A stretch of 64,000 nucleotides of DNA from Anomaloglossus baeobatrachus (lineage: Eukaryota > Chordata > Amphibia > Anura > Aromobatidae): positions 93,387,104-93,451,103 of the forward strand of contig NC_134356.1 in assembly GCF_048569485.1 (NCBI RefSeq). Reading direction: 5' to 3'. Shown piece after piece: positions 48,130-59,690 of this stretch. Position numbers and translations under genes: made by a program. A model generated the notes under the pieces. It made no database searches. It saw only the letters and a program-made list of their open reading frames with translations, and was not told where the DNA came from. The first letter of the stretch is position 1. The number at the start of each line of letters is the position of its first letter.

Positions 48130-49560
48130 AGCGGGGGGCGTAGCCTGGATTGGGAGGATTTTACCTAGCAGGCTGTGCATGCATAAAAAGCTATAAGGTG
48201 CTTAGAAAAAAACCACTAGTGACGCTAGGGGGGAGACAGGAGAAAAGGGGAAAAAAGTTAAAGAGATATCGTCTGTTCCTAAGCAGGAACAGCACTCACC
48301 CAGGTCCTGTGTCCCACCCAGGTCCGCAGAGGTCTCAGAACCTGCGGGGGCAGCATTGCTGAAGAAGAAAAGCAGCCCTTCATTTTTTTTTTTTTTTGCA
48401 GTAGGGGGGCTGGTCGGCTTGGGACCGAGCAGGACCTGCAGGGGTCATGCTTGGAAGAAAAACACGCGCGCGCGCAACACGGGGAGGCGGACGCCTGATG
48501 GTCTGAGGTAGGCCGAAGCAGGGGACTAGATTAGTGGGCGGCCCGCCGGGAGCGCAGCGCTGGGCGCAGAGAAGTCTTACCTGCATTCTGCCGGTGTCGC
48601 TGTGATCCTCGGTCCCATCCTGCCTGCTGGAGAGTTGCCGAACTGCTGAGCGCTCCTGCGCTGTGTAACCACAATCCCCTGTGAACGCTGGGGAGGCCTG
48701 GTGTTGCTGAGCGCTCCTGCACTGCAGCTGTGATCCTCTCCCTGGATCCTGCATCGTAGGGGACGCTGGGAGGAATGGGGGCATGCTGCAGCACCGAGCT
48801 GGCTGTCTCCGGGCAGAAGTCGAGGGGGGCGTGGCCGGAAAAGCGCGCGTGCGTGCAAACAGGGGGGCGGAGCGCACCGGCCCAAGGTAGGCCTGAAGCC
48901 GGGAGCTAAATTAGTGAGCGGCCGCCGGGAGCGCAGCGCTGCTGGAGAAGATCCTACCTGCGTCTTGGCGGCGGCGCTCTGATCCACGGCCCCATCCTCT
49001 GATGCTGCGGCTGCCGGTAAGTCCAGTCCGCCCCTAGGAGACACCAGGGGGAAGCGCTGGGAAGCTTGGGGAACGCTGCAGAGCGCTTCTGCGCTGCCTG
49101 AAGAAATCCACTGCCTGGGCCCAGGGTAGGAGGAAGAACACTGGGGGAGGCCTGGTGCTGTGAGCGCTCCTGCGCTGCAGCCTGTGATTGACATCGGGTC
49201 CTGGTTAGCAGAGATCCCTCGTCACCTCCACCAGAAGCACCCCTTGGGACGGTACCATAGGGGTCGACGAGGAGTGTGTGCCCTTAAAAAATTAACCATC
49301 TCGGTCCCCAAGCAGCCCCTGGGGTGGTACCATGGGGCAGGAGGGGGATAGGGCCTGGCGTCTCGAGCTCTCAGACAACCCTGGGGACGGTACCCCGTGG
49401 GGGAGGAGAAGGCAAGGGTTCTCTCTGATGCAGGGACTTTAACCCTGCAGAAGAAACAAAAAACCTAGAAGAGATGAGAAGGCTGAGCGGCGCCGTATAG
49501 CATGAAAAAAACGGAAAAAAGGAATAGCCTAGGCCGAGGTTGGCCCACAGAGATATGGGC
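48130..49560 (-). other. CpG-rich 5' region of DIRS element with tandem duplication
   Basis: Two or three diverged copies of a ~300-bp block (cgccgggagcgcagcgctg, gcgctctgatcc / gctgtgatcctc, gagcgctcctgcgctg) lie at about 48530-49200, followed by ccttgggacggtaccat and cctggggtggtaccatgggg blocks. Likely the element's untranslated promoter region. Confidence 0.55.
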
Positions 49561-49739
49561 CCACTTCAGCCTCCTACGACACTAAGCAAAAAACTGGCAT
49601 AGGTACGCCTCCGGCTCAGGGTGTACACTGCTAGGGAGGAGCTAACTTTTTTTATGTCTACTTAGTGTCAGCCTCCTAGTCACAGCAGCATACACCCATG
49701 GTCCTGTGTCCCCCAATGAAAGCGATAGAGAAATAATAT

Positions 49740-50350
49740 TTTATACAACTTTTGTACTAAAAAAAGTGAGAGCACATACATCTGCTTCTTCAAAGACAGG
49801 CATGCGGGTAGCGACTGCTCTATCAGCACAGCGTCTTCTGCTACCACCACCATACCCATGTGGAACCGTCTTCTTGATGCACCTCTTGATCCATCCGGAA
49901 AAGGGTTAAGTCAGGGTCCAAAGGTGTATCCGTCACTGTATCGAATCCAGAGTTTCCTCAGCTATGCCAGAGTCGACTACCTCTTCCACCAAGGTGTCAG
50001 AGGTGGGACACTCCTCCCTTGGAAGAGGGAGAAGTTTAGCAGGATTAAGGACCGCACACCAGGAGATGGTGACTTTGTCAGGGGGCAGTGATGTCATACG
50101 GGCATTGATCTTCAACTGGTGCTTTAGTTAGGTGTTCAATATGGCTGAGTAGTATTCAAAGGGCTGTTGTCTTCCTCCATGGCAAACAGGTAGAATGACT
50201 TCTGGGCTGGAGATGACATGATGATACTCTTCAGGTGACTGTGACTCAGGTGACTGTAGCACATCTGTATGTGGGGGGATCTTGTAAGCTGCTAGATTCA
50301 TCTCCAGACATCTTGCCACTTGAAGGAGGGTGTCTTAGTCCTTACCAGCT
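49740..50350 (-). pseudogene. endogenous retrovirus pol fragment (fossil)
   Basis: Minus-strand segments resemble the RT connection and RNase H region of gamma/epsilon-like retroviruses: a TISWCAVLNPAKLLPLP stretch (compare the 'vLNPAtLLP' motif), then further left an FPDGSR-type RNase H start. Only about 600 bp remains, broken and lacking LTRs. It directly abuts the DIRS right end. Confidence 0.6.
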
Positions 50351-51897
50351 GTAGTTTGCATGCGGGCTCTCGGAGACCTGATACAAAAGGACTATACCCA
50401 GGTTTGTAAGAAAGGGCAATGGGTGTAACTTGGGGTCAGGAGAGCACTCAAATTCTAAAAACTAAGATCCCCTAAAACCCCGGGGAAAGAGAAGAGAGTA
50501 CAAAAGTGTTTGGAAACTAGCAAGCAGCACCCCCTGACTACATATACACAACTAGAAACAACAGTGGAGCGCATCTACTCTACCTCTCCTGTGCTGACCC
50601 TGTAACTGGGGGCCCTACACTCTCCCTCATCCCGACGGTAGACCTGATGGTGGTCAGGGTCGAGCCTCCAGCGTATCCCTATCTCCTGTCAGACCCTGCA
50701 AACTAAGACACAAAGGATTACTGGGTGCTGCCAACAAAAACCCTAATATATGCCAACTCCTGATGATCAAAGTCCCCTTAGGACCACATGATCCTCCACT
50801 CTCTATACCAGGGAACTCTTGTACAATATACCAGGCAGGATAACATACAAGCGAGAATATCTCAAAATTAGGCTAAGCAGCAACGGCCAGAGGCAGAAAA
50901 ATATTCACTGTCCACCAGGACTAATAGTGAGCAGTCTATATGGTCTAATAAATTGTATACTAGGTATAGCAAAAACAAACATGCAAAAGTGAAGGGAAAA
51001 GGTTTCCACAGGACTATCAGCAATATCCTCTGCTAAGGTTCATTAGTGGGAACACAATGGGGCACAACTGCATATATGACCAAAAACGGAGTGTGTGTTT
51101 CAGGTCCCTATGTCCCTCCTCTGCAGCCTCTGCTGCATCAGCAAAAAACAAAGCAGTGGCTTTGGCTGCTGAAACAAAAATAGGGAACTGGGTGTCGGCT
51201 GGACTAAAATGGCGTCAAAAGACAAACTATGTAGTGTCTGAGTTAAAACGGCCGCTAAAGATAATTACCGATAAGAAACAGCTGCTAAAAGAGGAAGTAG
51301 GTGTTGGCCAAAGATGGCGTCTGAAGAGGCCTGGGAGGGAGGGACATGGGTTGTGACATGGGTTGTGCCATCTACATTCAGGAGGTATTCAATCTGTCAC
51401 CGGGAATATGGATTATATAGGGACCCCTGGGCTGACCCTGTAACTAGGGACCCTGTGCTTGCCCTCATCTCGACGGTAGACCCAATGGTGTTCAGGGCCG
51501 AGCCTCCAGCGTATCCCTATCTCCTGTCAGACCCTGACATAATATCCCCATACCATACCCCACCCAGGGCTGGGCAAAACACAGAGTGACAGAAAGAAAT
51601 CTACATTCAGGACATGAAATAATGGGGTGGGCTTACGTGGACACAGTGCTCCACAGACAGCACACAAGTCCACCCTCTATATATGAGCTTATATCATCTT
51701 ATTTTCACAGACAGGTAAAATACACATAGTGTAGTTACTAGATTCAGAATTACATCTCTTCAAATCATCTCAACACTTTCACTATATTGACATTCAATAT
51801 AACATCCTGTACCTTCAATCAAATCTCATCTAATCTCCCCCCCCCTTGGGAGAATTCTCTTTTTCAATATACATGTGTCACTTACAAGTGAACTTCA
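50351..51897. repeat. unassigned region with a ~105-bp direct repeat pair
   Basis: 50594-50698 and 51431-51537 share gctgaccctgtaact, cgacggtagacc, cgagcctccagcgtatccct and atctcctgtcagaccctg; they are about 837 bp apart. They could be parts of two degraded LTR-like repeats, possibly linked to the ERV fragment beside them. A c-run (51838-51844) and nothing else notable follow. Confidence 0.5.
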
Positions 51898-51916
51898 CAG
51901 AAGATGAAATAGAAAA

Positions 51917-52256
51917 GGGGTTAATGCTGCGCATCAGCCAAATGAAGACGTATAATGTTGATGAAGATGAGTATTCTTTTATTTCATAGGTCTACGCGTT
52001 TCAAGGTGACAACCTCTTCCTCAGGACCAATGCAGGAAGAGGTTGGTCAACATTATACGTCTTCATTTGGCTGATGCGCAGCATTAACCCCTTTTCTGCC
52101 TTATCTTGTATGCTCATCCACGTGGGGCTGCAGCAGACGCCATTATCTCATGCGCACTAGTGGTTGTGACTGTCACAACTGATCCAGGTGAGTGTATATT
52201 TTCCAGGTATACCCCACTGATCACTTTGGTGTTACACTATCAGCGCTCCTTATTTT
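51917..52256 (-). mobile_element. small hammerhead-bearing insertion D
   Basis: 340 bp with a perfect 19-bp target duplication (cagaagatgaaatagaaaa at 51898-51916 and 52257-52275). It holds a 45-bp inverted repeat (51917-51961 and 52047-52091; ggggttaatgctgcgcatca... against its complement) and a hammerhead ribozyme on the minus strand in the loop between the arms. No coding capacity. Probably a short Penelope-derived or retrozyme-type insertion. Confidence 0.75.
51989..52028 (-). ncRNA. hammerhead ribozyme in insertion D
   Basis: Minus strand: stem I ggtc, core CUGAGGA (fits CUGANGA), stem II around agaggt..acctt, core GAAAC, gcGUA cleavage triplet, stem I partner gacc (4 perfect pairs). 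Stem I is short. The match to the conserved core is exact, but activity is untested. Confidence 0.65.
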
Positions 52257-52479
52257 CAGAAGATGAAATAGAAAATAACACTTCTCTTTTTTTTTCCAAT
52301 TTCAACCCTACGGTGTTCCACACCAAAAACTGCGTACATTATACATACAAACATCTTCCAGGAAAACCATAAGGTACACTCACCCTCACTGTAAACCTGC
52401 AAACCTGGTTCCATTACTGGCCAGAAAGAATCCCCAGCTATAATTTGGGTGAGCCAATACAAATCAGCGGTTCCCTGAA

Positions 52480-52740
52480 AAATGCCCACAAGAAAATTGC
52501 CCACAGGAAAAATGCCCACAGGAAAATTGCCCACAGGAAAAATGCCCACAGGAAAAATGCCCACAGGAAAATTGCCCACATGGAAAATTGCCCACACGGA
52601 AAATTGCCCACACGGAAAATTGCCCACACGGAAAATTGCCCACACTGAAAATTGCCCACACGGAAAATTGCCCACATGGAAAATTGCCCACACAGAAAAT
52701 CGCCAATTGCAGCATCACAAAGTTTCAGATCTATGATATT
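52480..52740. repeat. 16-bp minisatellite element (copy 1)
   Basis: About 14 units of ggaaaattgcccacac / ggaaaaatgcccacag, followed by the family flank ccaattgcagcatcac, gtttcagatctatgatattt and gaggtgcaaggtgaggatgt. An inverted copy with the same flank lies at 56560-57435. Confidence 0.9.
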
Positions 52741-53140
52741 TGAGGTGCAAGGTGAGGATGTTCACATGATAGGTCATCAACTTGTGATTTACAGTTGACC
52801 TAGTGCAAAACTGCAAAAATGCTGAAGATCTGTGGTTTGTAGCAGTCTGTCATTATCAGCAATAGATAGATACAGTCTTCTCTAATCTCACTGATTCTGC
52901 CTTACTCCTTCCACCAGCCCAAAACAGCAGCACATGCAGAACCAGCAGCAGTGTGATCAAGAGGAGCAATCACTACTATCTGTACTCACAAAAGTATCAC
53001 TGTATTATCTGTTGAGTTACATGTGACTGCAGGTCACATCTAATACATTATCATCTCAAGGGAGCCCACCAAAAGCAGGGTGCTGCTGGCAGAGATAGGG
53101 TACTTTCACACTTGCGTTCATCGCAATCCGCCACTATGAA

Positions 53141-53174
53141 GAATAGCGCAGTCCGTTAACGGACTGCGCTATTC
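53141..53174. other. perfect 34-bp palindrome
   Basis: gaatagcgcagtccgtt followed directly by its exact reverse complement, with no loop. It lies 43 bp inside the left end of the Harbinger-type element. Confidence 0.95.
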
Positions 53175-53415
53175 TCCATAGACTTATATTGACAACGCAC
53201 TGTGACGCAGTGTCTGCGTTTCATCCGCTGGCCGACACTGAGTCGTTATTTTGACTGAGCACCGGGAGGAGGGAACGCAGCATGTAGCGTTTTTGGTGTC
53301 GTTAAAACAAGTGTGTAAAAAAAGTGTCTAATGATCGTCTATGGTGGCGGATTCTGCCTCTATGCGCTAAGCAGCGGAATCCGCTGATGGATTCCATCAC
53401 ATTCTACTGAGCATA

Positions 53416-54549
53416 TGTACCGCCCCGGGGCTTGGCCGGCTGCCGAGACGCTCGGATCCCGGCTCATTGATGGGTGGCTCGAGCTCCTCCCGGACCCGGG
53501 GGTCACGTCACTCTGAAGGGATGCTGACGCTACGTGAGGGGTGGTGTTCGGTGGGGAGGACCACGGCCGAGGCCGCAGTTGTTTTTGGGGGTTAAGTTCG
53601 TGACGCCACCCACGGGTTGTGGTGAATGGATGGACACCACCTCTGCCGTTGACTAGGCTCCCGGGGATGGTGTTGCGCAGCTTGGTGTTGACCCCTCCGT
53701 GGGTAGGGGGTGATGGTCCCGGGGGCCCGAGGGTGCTGAGGAGGGGGGATGCGTGCTGGCTTGTTGGTGTGATGCGGTGTGCGGCCCGAGGGAACTGTTG
53801 TACTCACTATTACAGACACACTCGAGTCTCTGGTAAACAAAACAAGATGGTGGACGATGCCCGCAGCCGGCTGCGCTTCTTCCCTTTTTTCAGGTTGGTG
53901 GTTTTCGCCTTTCTCCTGCACCTCACTTTTAGTAGAATGGTGACTCCTATGCCTGAGCAACAGTAGTCCACTCCCCAGCTTTGTGTGTGCCAGTAGAGCC
54001 CGTTTGCCCGCAGACGCTGGCCCGTGGGATCTCGATGCCTGGGCGGTGGCTTTCTATCCTTCTGGTTGGCCTGTTGTCTTCAGTCGGGTCTTGGGTGGGA
54101 AAGGACCTAAAGTCCAGACCCCAATCAGTGAATTCAACTCAGTCCAGTGGCTTCTGGGTCTCGTACTGGGTCTGAGTACCCCTCCTGGTGCTCTGGTTTC
54201 CAATCGGTTCACCGGTTCAGTACCAGCGGGCCACTACCCGGTCCCGGTTCCTTACGGTTCCACCGGCTGTAATCCCTGCTCCTGTAGGCGGCCACCCCCG
54301 TCTGCCCCCTGGCCACAGGGTATCCAGGCTCCAACCCACATCCCCGACAGACGTGCACACTTTGCTACCACTCTCCTCCACTCCTGTCACTGAACTCTCT
54401 GTTTTTCCCGCCTCAGGCTCTCCAAACTCCTCGGTGGGCGTGGCCAACCTCCTGGCTCCACCCCCCGGGTGTGAACGTCAAGTCCTGAGAGGGGAAGGTG
54501 TTTGTGCAAGGGCCTACCTGTGACTACCTGGCTAATCCAGGGCGTCACA
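53416..54549 (-). mobile_element. solo LTR (fossil) inside the Harbinger-type element
   Basis: 1.13 kb; read on the minus strand it starts tgtgacgccctggattagcc and ends ggggcggtaca (TG...CA). Flanks are cata (53412-53415) and catg (54550-54553), a 4-bp duplication with one change. GC-rich with no coding content. The start resembles an abundant LTR type of frog genomes; this resemblance is from memory. Confidence 0.7.
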
Positions 54550-54599
54550 CATGATCAGCATGTCCAGCAGAACGATCTAAATTGTTTAAAATCACTCCT

Positions 54600-55330
54600 G
54601 GTCTCTCTATCGCTCTCTGTCTGTCCGTCTCTCCCTCTCACCCCCTCTCTCATACTCACCAATCATGGGCGCGGCGCTGCACAGCTGTCACCATGCTCTG
54701 GTGGCTTCTCCTCTTTTGAAAATGTCAGCCGCTCATTATTCCATCTCGTATTTCCTGCTCCTCCCGCCCACCGGTGCCTATGATTGGTTGCAGTCAGATG
54801 CGCCCCCACGCTGAGTGACAGCTGTCTCACTGCAACCAATCACAACCGCCGGTGGGCGGGTCTATATCATGCAGTACAATAAATAAATCAATAATTTTAA
54901 AAAAACGGCGTGCGGTCCCCCCCAATTTTGATACCAGCCAAGGTAAAGCCACACGGCTGAAGGCTGGCATTCTCAGGATGGGGAGCCCCATGTTATGGGG
55001 AGATCCCCAGCCTAAAAATATCAGCCAGCAGCCGCTTGAAATTGCCGCATCCATTAGATGCGACAGTCCCGGGACTCTACCCGGCTCATCCCAAATTGCC
55101 CTAGTGCGGTGGCAATCGGGGTAATTAGGAGTTAATTGCAGCCCATAGCTGCCACTAAGTCCTAGGTTAATCATGGCAGGCGTCTATGAGAAACTCCCCA
55201 TGATTAACCTGTAAGTTAAAGTAAATAAACACATACACCCAAAAAAATCCTTTATTTGAAATAAAAGACAAAAATATACCCTTTTTCACCACTTTATTAA
55301 AATCCCCAAATACCCCTCCAGATCAGACGT
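54600..55330. repeat. dispersed repeat family R (copy 3, most complete)
   Basis: Begins with an imperfect long hairpin (cccgcccaccggtg at 54765 against cgccggtgggcggg at 54847), then cggcgtgcggtcccccccaa, ggcattctcaggatggg, gcctaaaaatatcagccagc, catccattagatgcgac and ggggtaattagg. The terminal hairpin has a perfect 13-bp stem (55164-55176 and 55198-55210) around ggcgtctatgaga. Confidence 0.8.
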
Positions 55331-55439
55331 GATCCACAGAGGTCCCATGACGCTTTCAGCTCTGCTACATGAAGCTGAAAGGAGCGGCCACAGACCATTA
55401 CCACTCTCTGTGAGCTCCACACAGCAACTGAAGTGAATC

Positions 55440-55950
55440 GCGCTGTCAGCGGGGATGTCGTTGAGGTAGTGCTGGTGTGTGCATTAATTATGGGGGCGGT
55501 AGTACCTGCGTGTGTGCGGTGATGATGGGGGCAGTAGTGCCGGTGTGCGCGGTGATGATGGGTGCGGTAATGCCGGGGTGTGCGGCGGTGATGATGGGGG
55601 TGGTAGTGCCGGGGTGTGTGCAGTGATGATGGGTGCGTTAGTGCCTGCGTGTGTGCGGTGATGATGGGGGTGGTAGTGCCTGCGTGTGTGTGGTGATGAT
55701 GGGGGCGGTAGTGCCTGCGTGTGTGATGATGATGGGGGCGATAGTGCTGGGGTGTGTGCGGTGATGATGGGGGCGGTAGTGCCTGCATGTGTGCGGTGAT
55801 GATGTGGGCGGTAGTGCCTGTGTGTGTGCGGTAATGATGGGGGCGGTAGTGCCTGTGTGTGCGGTGATGATGGGGGCGGTAGTGCCTGTGTGTGAGCGGT
55901 AATGATGGGGGTGGTAGTGCCTGTGTGTGTGCGGTGATGATGGGGGCTCT
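55440..55950 (+). repeat. ~35-bp minisatellite
   Basis: About 13 units of gtgtgtgcggtgatgatggg + ggcggtagtgcct. His/Pro/Thr-rich frames on the minus strand are artefacts. Confidence 0.92.
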
Positions 55951-56098
55951 CTCTCTTGGCTAAAGAAAACTAACGCAACGTGTTATTTCACAGGAATCTG
56001 TTGCCTTTATTATCACACTATTTACAACGCATCCGTCACATGCATCACACAACGTATTGTGACGGATGCCAAACAACGCAATTGTGAAAGTAGCCATA

Positions 56099-56519
56099 GC
56101 TGGTCCTGAAAGCCCCAAAGGCACAGCAGAGAGGTGAGACTCTGTCGCTTGTACCACCTTGTGTTCGTGCTGGGAATGTATGATATGTTTTTGCAGTGGT
56201 GTAACTAGAGTCCAATGGGCCCCAGTGTGAAATTTGGACCTGCCCCCCCCCTCACACATGTTCTCACATGTACGGGCCCTTGTAGTGTTCTAACTTCTAT
56301 CAAGACTTATGAACTGCCTCCTCTCCCCCTTCATTATGTAGTAATGTCCTCCGTCTTGGTATATATGCCCATCATCCTGGTGAATATGTCCTCATCGTGG
56401 TGTATATGACCCAATGCTGGTATATAAGGTCCTCATCCTGGTATGTATGGTCCATGTTGTCTCCATCCTGGTATATATGTTCCCATCCTGAGTTACATGG
56501 TCCCCAATCCTAGTGGGCA
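56099..56519. other. unassigned sequence
   Basis: Includes a gtggtgtaactagagtccaa segment and loosely repeated atcctggtatatatg-type units (56340-56510). No gene or clear element borders. Confidence 0.4.
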
Positions 56520-56559
56520 TTCATGTCTGTTGGCAATTTTCTGTGGACATTTTTCACAT

Positions 56560-57435
56560 ATCATGTGAACATCCTCACACTTTGCACCTCAAATATCATA
56601 GATCTGAAACTTTCTGATGCTGCAATTGGCAATTTTCTGTGTGGGCAATTTTCCATGTGGGCAATTTTCCGTGTGGGCAACTTTCTATGTGGGCAATTTT
56701 CCGTGTGGGCAAATTTCCATGTGGGCAATTTTTGTATGTGGGCAATTTTCCGTGTGGGCAATTTTCCGTGTGGGCAATTTTCCGTGTGGGCAATTTTCCA
56801 TGTGGGCAATTTTCCATGTGGGCAATTTTCCGTGTGGGCAACTTTCCATGTGGGCAATTTTCCAAGTGGGCAATTTTCCATGTGGGCAATTTTCCATGTG
56901 GGCAATTTTCCGTGTGGGCAACTTTCTATGTGGGCAATTTTCCGTGTGGGCAATTTTCCATGTGGGCAATTTTCCATGTGGGCAATTTTCCGTGTGGGCA
57001 ATTTTCCATGTGGGCAACTTTCTATGTGGGCAATTTTCCGTGTGGGCAAATTTCCATGTGGGCAATTTTCCGTGTGGGCAATTTTCCGTGTGGGCAATTT
57101 TCCGTGTGGGCAACTTTCTATGTGGGCAATTTTCCGTGTGGGCAATTTTCCATGTGGGCAATTTTCCATGTGGGCAATTTTCCGTGTGGGCAATTTTCCG
57201 TGTGGGCAATTTTCCATGTGGGCAATTTTCCGTGTGGGCAACTTTCTATGTGGGCAATTTTCCGTGTGGGCAAATTTCCATGTGGGCAATTTTCCATGTG
57301 GGCAATTTTCCGTGGGGGCAATTTTCCGTGTGGGCAATTTTCCGTGTGGGCAATTTTCCTGTGGGCATTTTTCCTATGGGCAATATTCATGTGGGCATTT
57401 TTCCTGTGGGTAATTTTCCTGTGGGCATTTTTCTG
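56560..57435. repeat. 16-bp minisatellite element (copy 2, inverted)
   Basis: About 48 units of gtgggcaattttccgt with variants (ttccat, ctttctat). The flank (catcctcacactttgcacc, tcaaatatcatagatctgaa) is the reverse complement of the copy 1 flank. Frames of 258-324 codons on both strands are repeat artefacts. Confidence 0.93.
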
Positions 57436-57479
57436 GTCACCCAAATCAGCATATGTGGCAGAGTGGGTTTTCTGGATTT

Positions 57480-59690
57480 GGCACATCTTCCTATAGAAAG
57501 GCATGGGATGCAAATCAGGATCAGGGAGAGAATTCACAATACATACACCTCCATGAGGATGGTCCATCCAATACTCAATAATTCTGATTAAGGCCAAAGT
57601 TTAGGGTTCTTCCCCAATGTATTCAATTCTAGGTAAGAATACATTGACATCCACTAAACAAGACCAGTGAGTACGCATACAACGTTCAACTCACTGCTTA
57701 GCAGGAAAACCGTACCAGGTAAAAGTCAGGGCTTCTCCACCTTCCTTTTCCATAACATGGCACCTGTACATAGAAAAAAAACCCTTTCACATCTTCTATC
57801 CACAAAGATCAGGTCCAAGGCCTTATCAAACATCAATTATTGATGACACGTCACTCATCGGAGTATATATCTCAGTGTTCCTTCACAAGGACTGCAGCCT
57901 CCTGAGGCTTCTATGTCACATATTTAGGGCGTTCTTGTCCGGGACTATAGGAATAATGGTGCGATGCCATGTGTGGGCTAACGTCCTCAAATAAAGACAG
58001 CACCTGTGGTTTATCTCTATAGCTGGAGATTGTGGGTTTGGTCTCTGCTGGGGTCAGTTTTGGTGGTGGGGTGGATCATTGTTAAATCATTGTCATCTTC
58101 CTGACCCCCCCTCGGTGGCTGCGGTTGCTCCAGCCACAAAAAGTCCAGTGGCTTTGGGACTTAAGATGGCTGGAAAAGGGAACTAGGTGCGGCCCGACCT
58201 GAAATGGAGTCTGGGGAGGCTAGGGAGGGCGTTAGACAACCCTCTGGGGACGACTGATGAGGAGGGGGGCATTGTTTCCTAATGAGCTTGGCCACTTCCT
58301 GAGGTGCCATTTTCTGAGCTGGTGCAATATAGAAATATCTGCCATCTCCATCACATTCCTCTTTCCATGCCAATTTTTTTTAACATCTTTAGACATTCTA
58401 TACCATGCCTCAGCATCCATAAGGAGATCTTTGTCCTTCAAAACCCCTCGCTTATTTAACAAGACATCTTTCTATTCCTGCTCCTCTAATCTCCCTCTCT
58501 TGGCAGTGATCCCTGCCACCTTGAGGAGCGACTTCATATTTTTAACATTTTTAACATCCACAGAATACACAGATTTCTATGTCAGTCCACAACACAAACA
58601 GGCTGACAAACAGGAAGAAGTGTCACGTGGGTGATAGAAACTAAATTCACCCTCACTATATCCTAAGTACTGGTAAACTCTGTTCACGTTATATACACCT
58701 TCATGATGGTCCATCCTGACTCAATACTCAACACTCACTGATTAAGACCAAAGTTAAGGATTTTACTAATGTATTTCTTAAAATACACCGCCATCCACAA
58801 AGCAAACAATGAGCCAGTGTACAAACGTTCAACTCCCTGCTTAGCGGAAACCGTACCAGGTAACAGTCAGGACTCTTTCACCCACTTTTATAACTCTGCA
58901 CCAGTACCTTTAAAATCCCCCTTACAAATCCTCTTTCCATCGAGGACCAGGCTCTCGGGCCTTATCAAATATCAATTATTGATGACACGTCACTCATAGG
59001 TGTATATCAGCAGTCAGTATACCTTCTGACTCACAGTTAACTTTTTCCTTACAAAGTACAAGTTTCAATTAATTCTGCTGCTATTCACCGTGACACTTCC
59101 TCATTTCTGGCATAAGCGAACAAAGCACAGGACTTCCTGTTTTCCCATAAGTAGCACGTAACTACCTCTGCTTGCTTCAAACAACCACACGCTTCAACAG
59201 GTAAACACAATGACATAACAATAAGGACACTATATATACCATCCAGGTGGCTGATCTCACCTGCACTACACACACATATATATCCATATAACCAGCGTAT
59301 ATAACAACTTCCTCATTTTCCTCTGCAGTTAAGTCAGAGAAAACGAAACTTGGAACTTCTGCTTTTTTCCAAAACCACATTACCTTTAACGTGTAACATT
59401 ATACAGACAGCTTAAGGATCTCTTTTTGACCACCTTGGTGTGGGATCTCTTAGGACGGCTTATCTCATGCGAGAAGGCGGTCATTAGGTGTCTAGACTGG
59501 GACATCCCAACCCCCCTTTCGAAATGCAAGTACACGCATGAGGTTTGCAAGGTGAGATTAGACAAATTTTCTCACCTGCATTTGGAGTGCGCATCTCCAT
59601 CCCCTCTCGCGTAGTTGCCTTTCGAATCAAGGTGTCAGCATGGCCGTCCGTCATCCAGACTCCGTCCTAAGGTTCGTTGGGCGCCACTGT
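57480..59690 (-). mobile_element. eroded ERV-like remnant (fossil)
   Basis: Two direct copies of a ~400-bp sequence (57500-57885 and 58660-59010; shared cgttcaactc.ctgcttagc, ccgtaccaggtaa and tcaattattgatgacacgtc) bracket a minus-strand gag-like segment (KDKDLLMDAEAWYRMSKDVK, about 58440-58280). A tRNA-Lys-type primer-binding sequence lies at about 59669-59686 on the minus strand. It is old and broken; the virus class is uncertain (spuma- or epsilon-like possible). Confidence 0.4.
59669..59686 (-). other. possible retroviral primer-binding site
   Basis: Minus strand tggcgcccaacg matches the first 12 bases of the tRNA-Lys1,2 primer-binding site. It stands just after a candidate LTR end and before the gag-like segment in the minus direction. 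Confidence 0.4.

Larger units (their letters stand above)
44024..49733 (-). mobile_element. DIRS-type tyrosine-recombinase retroelement (fossil)
   Basis: About 5.7 kb, on the minus strand, broken many times. The ends are inverted repeats (about 44024-44200 and 49560-49733; shared ctaggaggc.gacactaagtag, gttagctcctccctagcag and gagccggaggcg blocks). Order on the minus strand: inverted repeat, CpG-rich 5' region, gag-like, reverse transcriptase/RNase H, tyrosine recombinase, internal complementary region, inverted repeat. This is the DIRS1 plan. DIRS elements integrate through a recombinase, and no target duplication is expected or seen. Confidence 0.85.
53098..56095. mobile_element. Harbinger-type element with nested insertions
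   Basis: Inverted ends: gggtactttcacacttgcgt at the left and, read in reverse, ggctactttcacaattgcgt at the right. ata flanks both sides (53095-53097, 56096-56098). The ends resemble those of the MITE at 6296-6813. A solo LTR, a copy of dispersed repeat R and a minisatellite lie inside. No transposase. The superfamily call is inferred from ends and target. Confidence 0.65.

Noticed and set aside
53619-54523. Frames of 111-136 codons at 53.6-54.5 kb
   Set aside because: They lie within a GC-rich solo LTR, overlap each other in different frames and show no domain.
56523-57591. Long Trp/Gly/Phe-rich (+) and His/Lys/Pro-rich (-) frames
   Set aside because: They come from the 16-bp minisatellite; both strands and several frames are open together.
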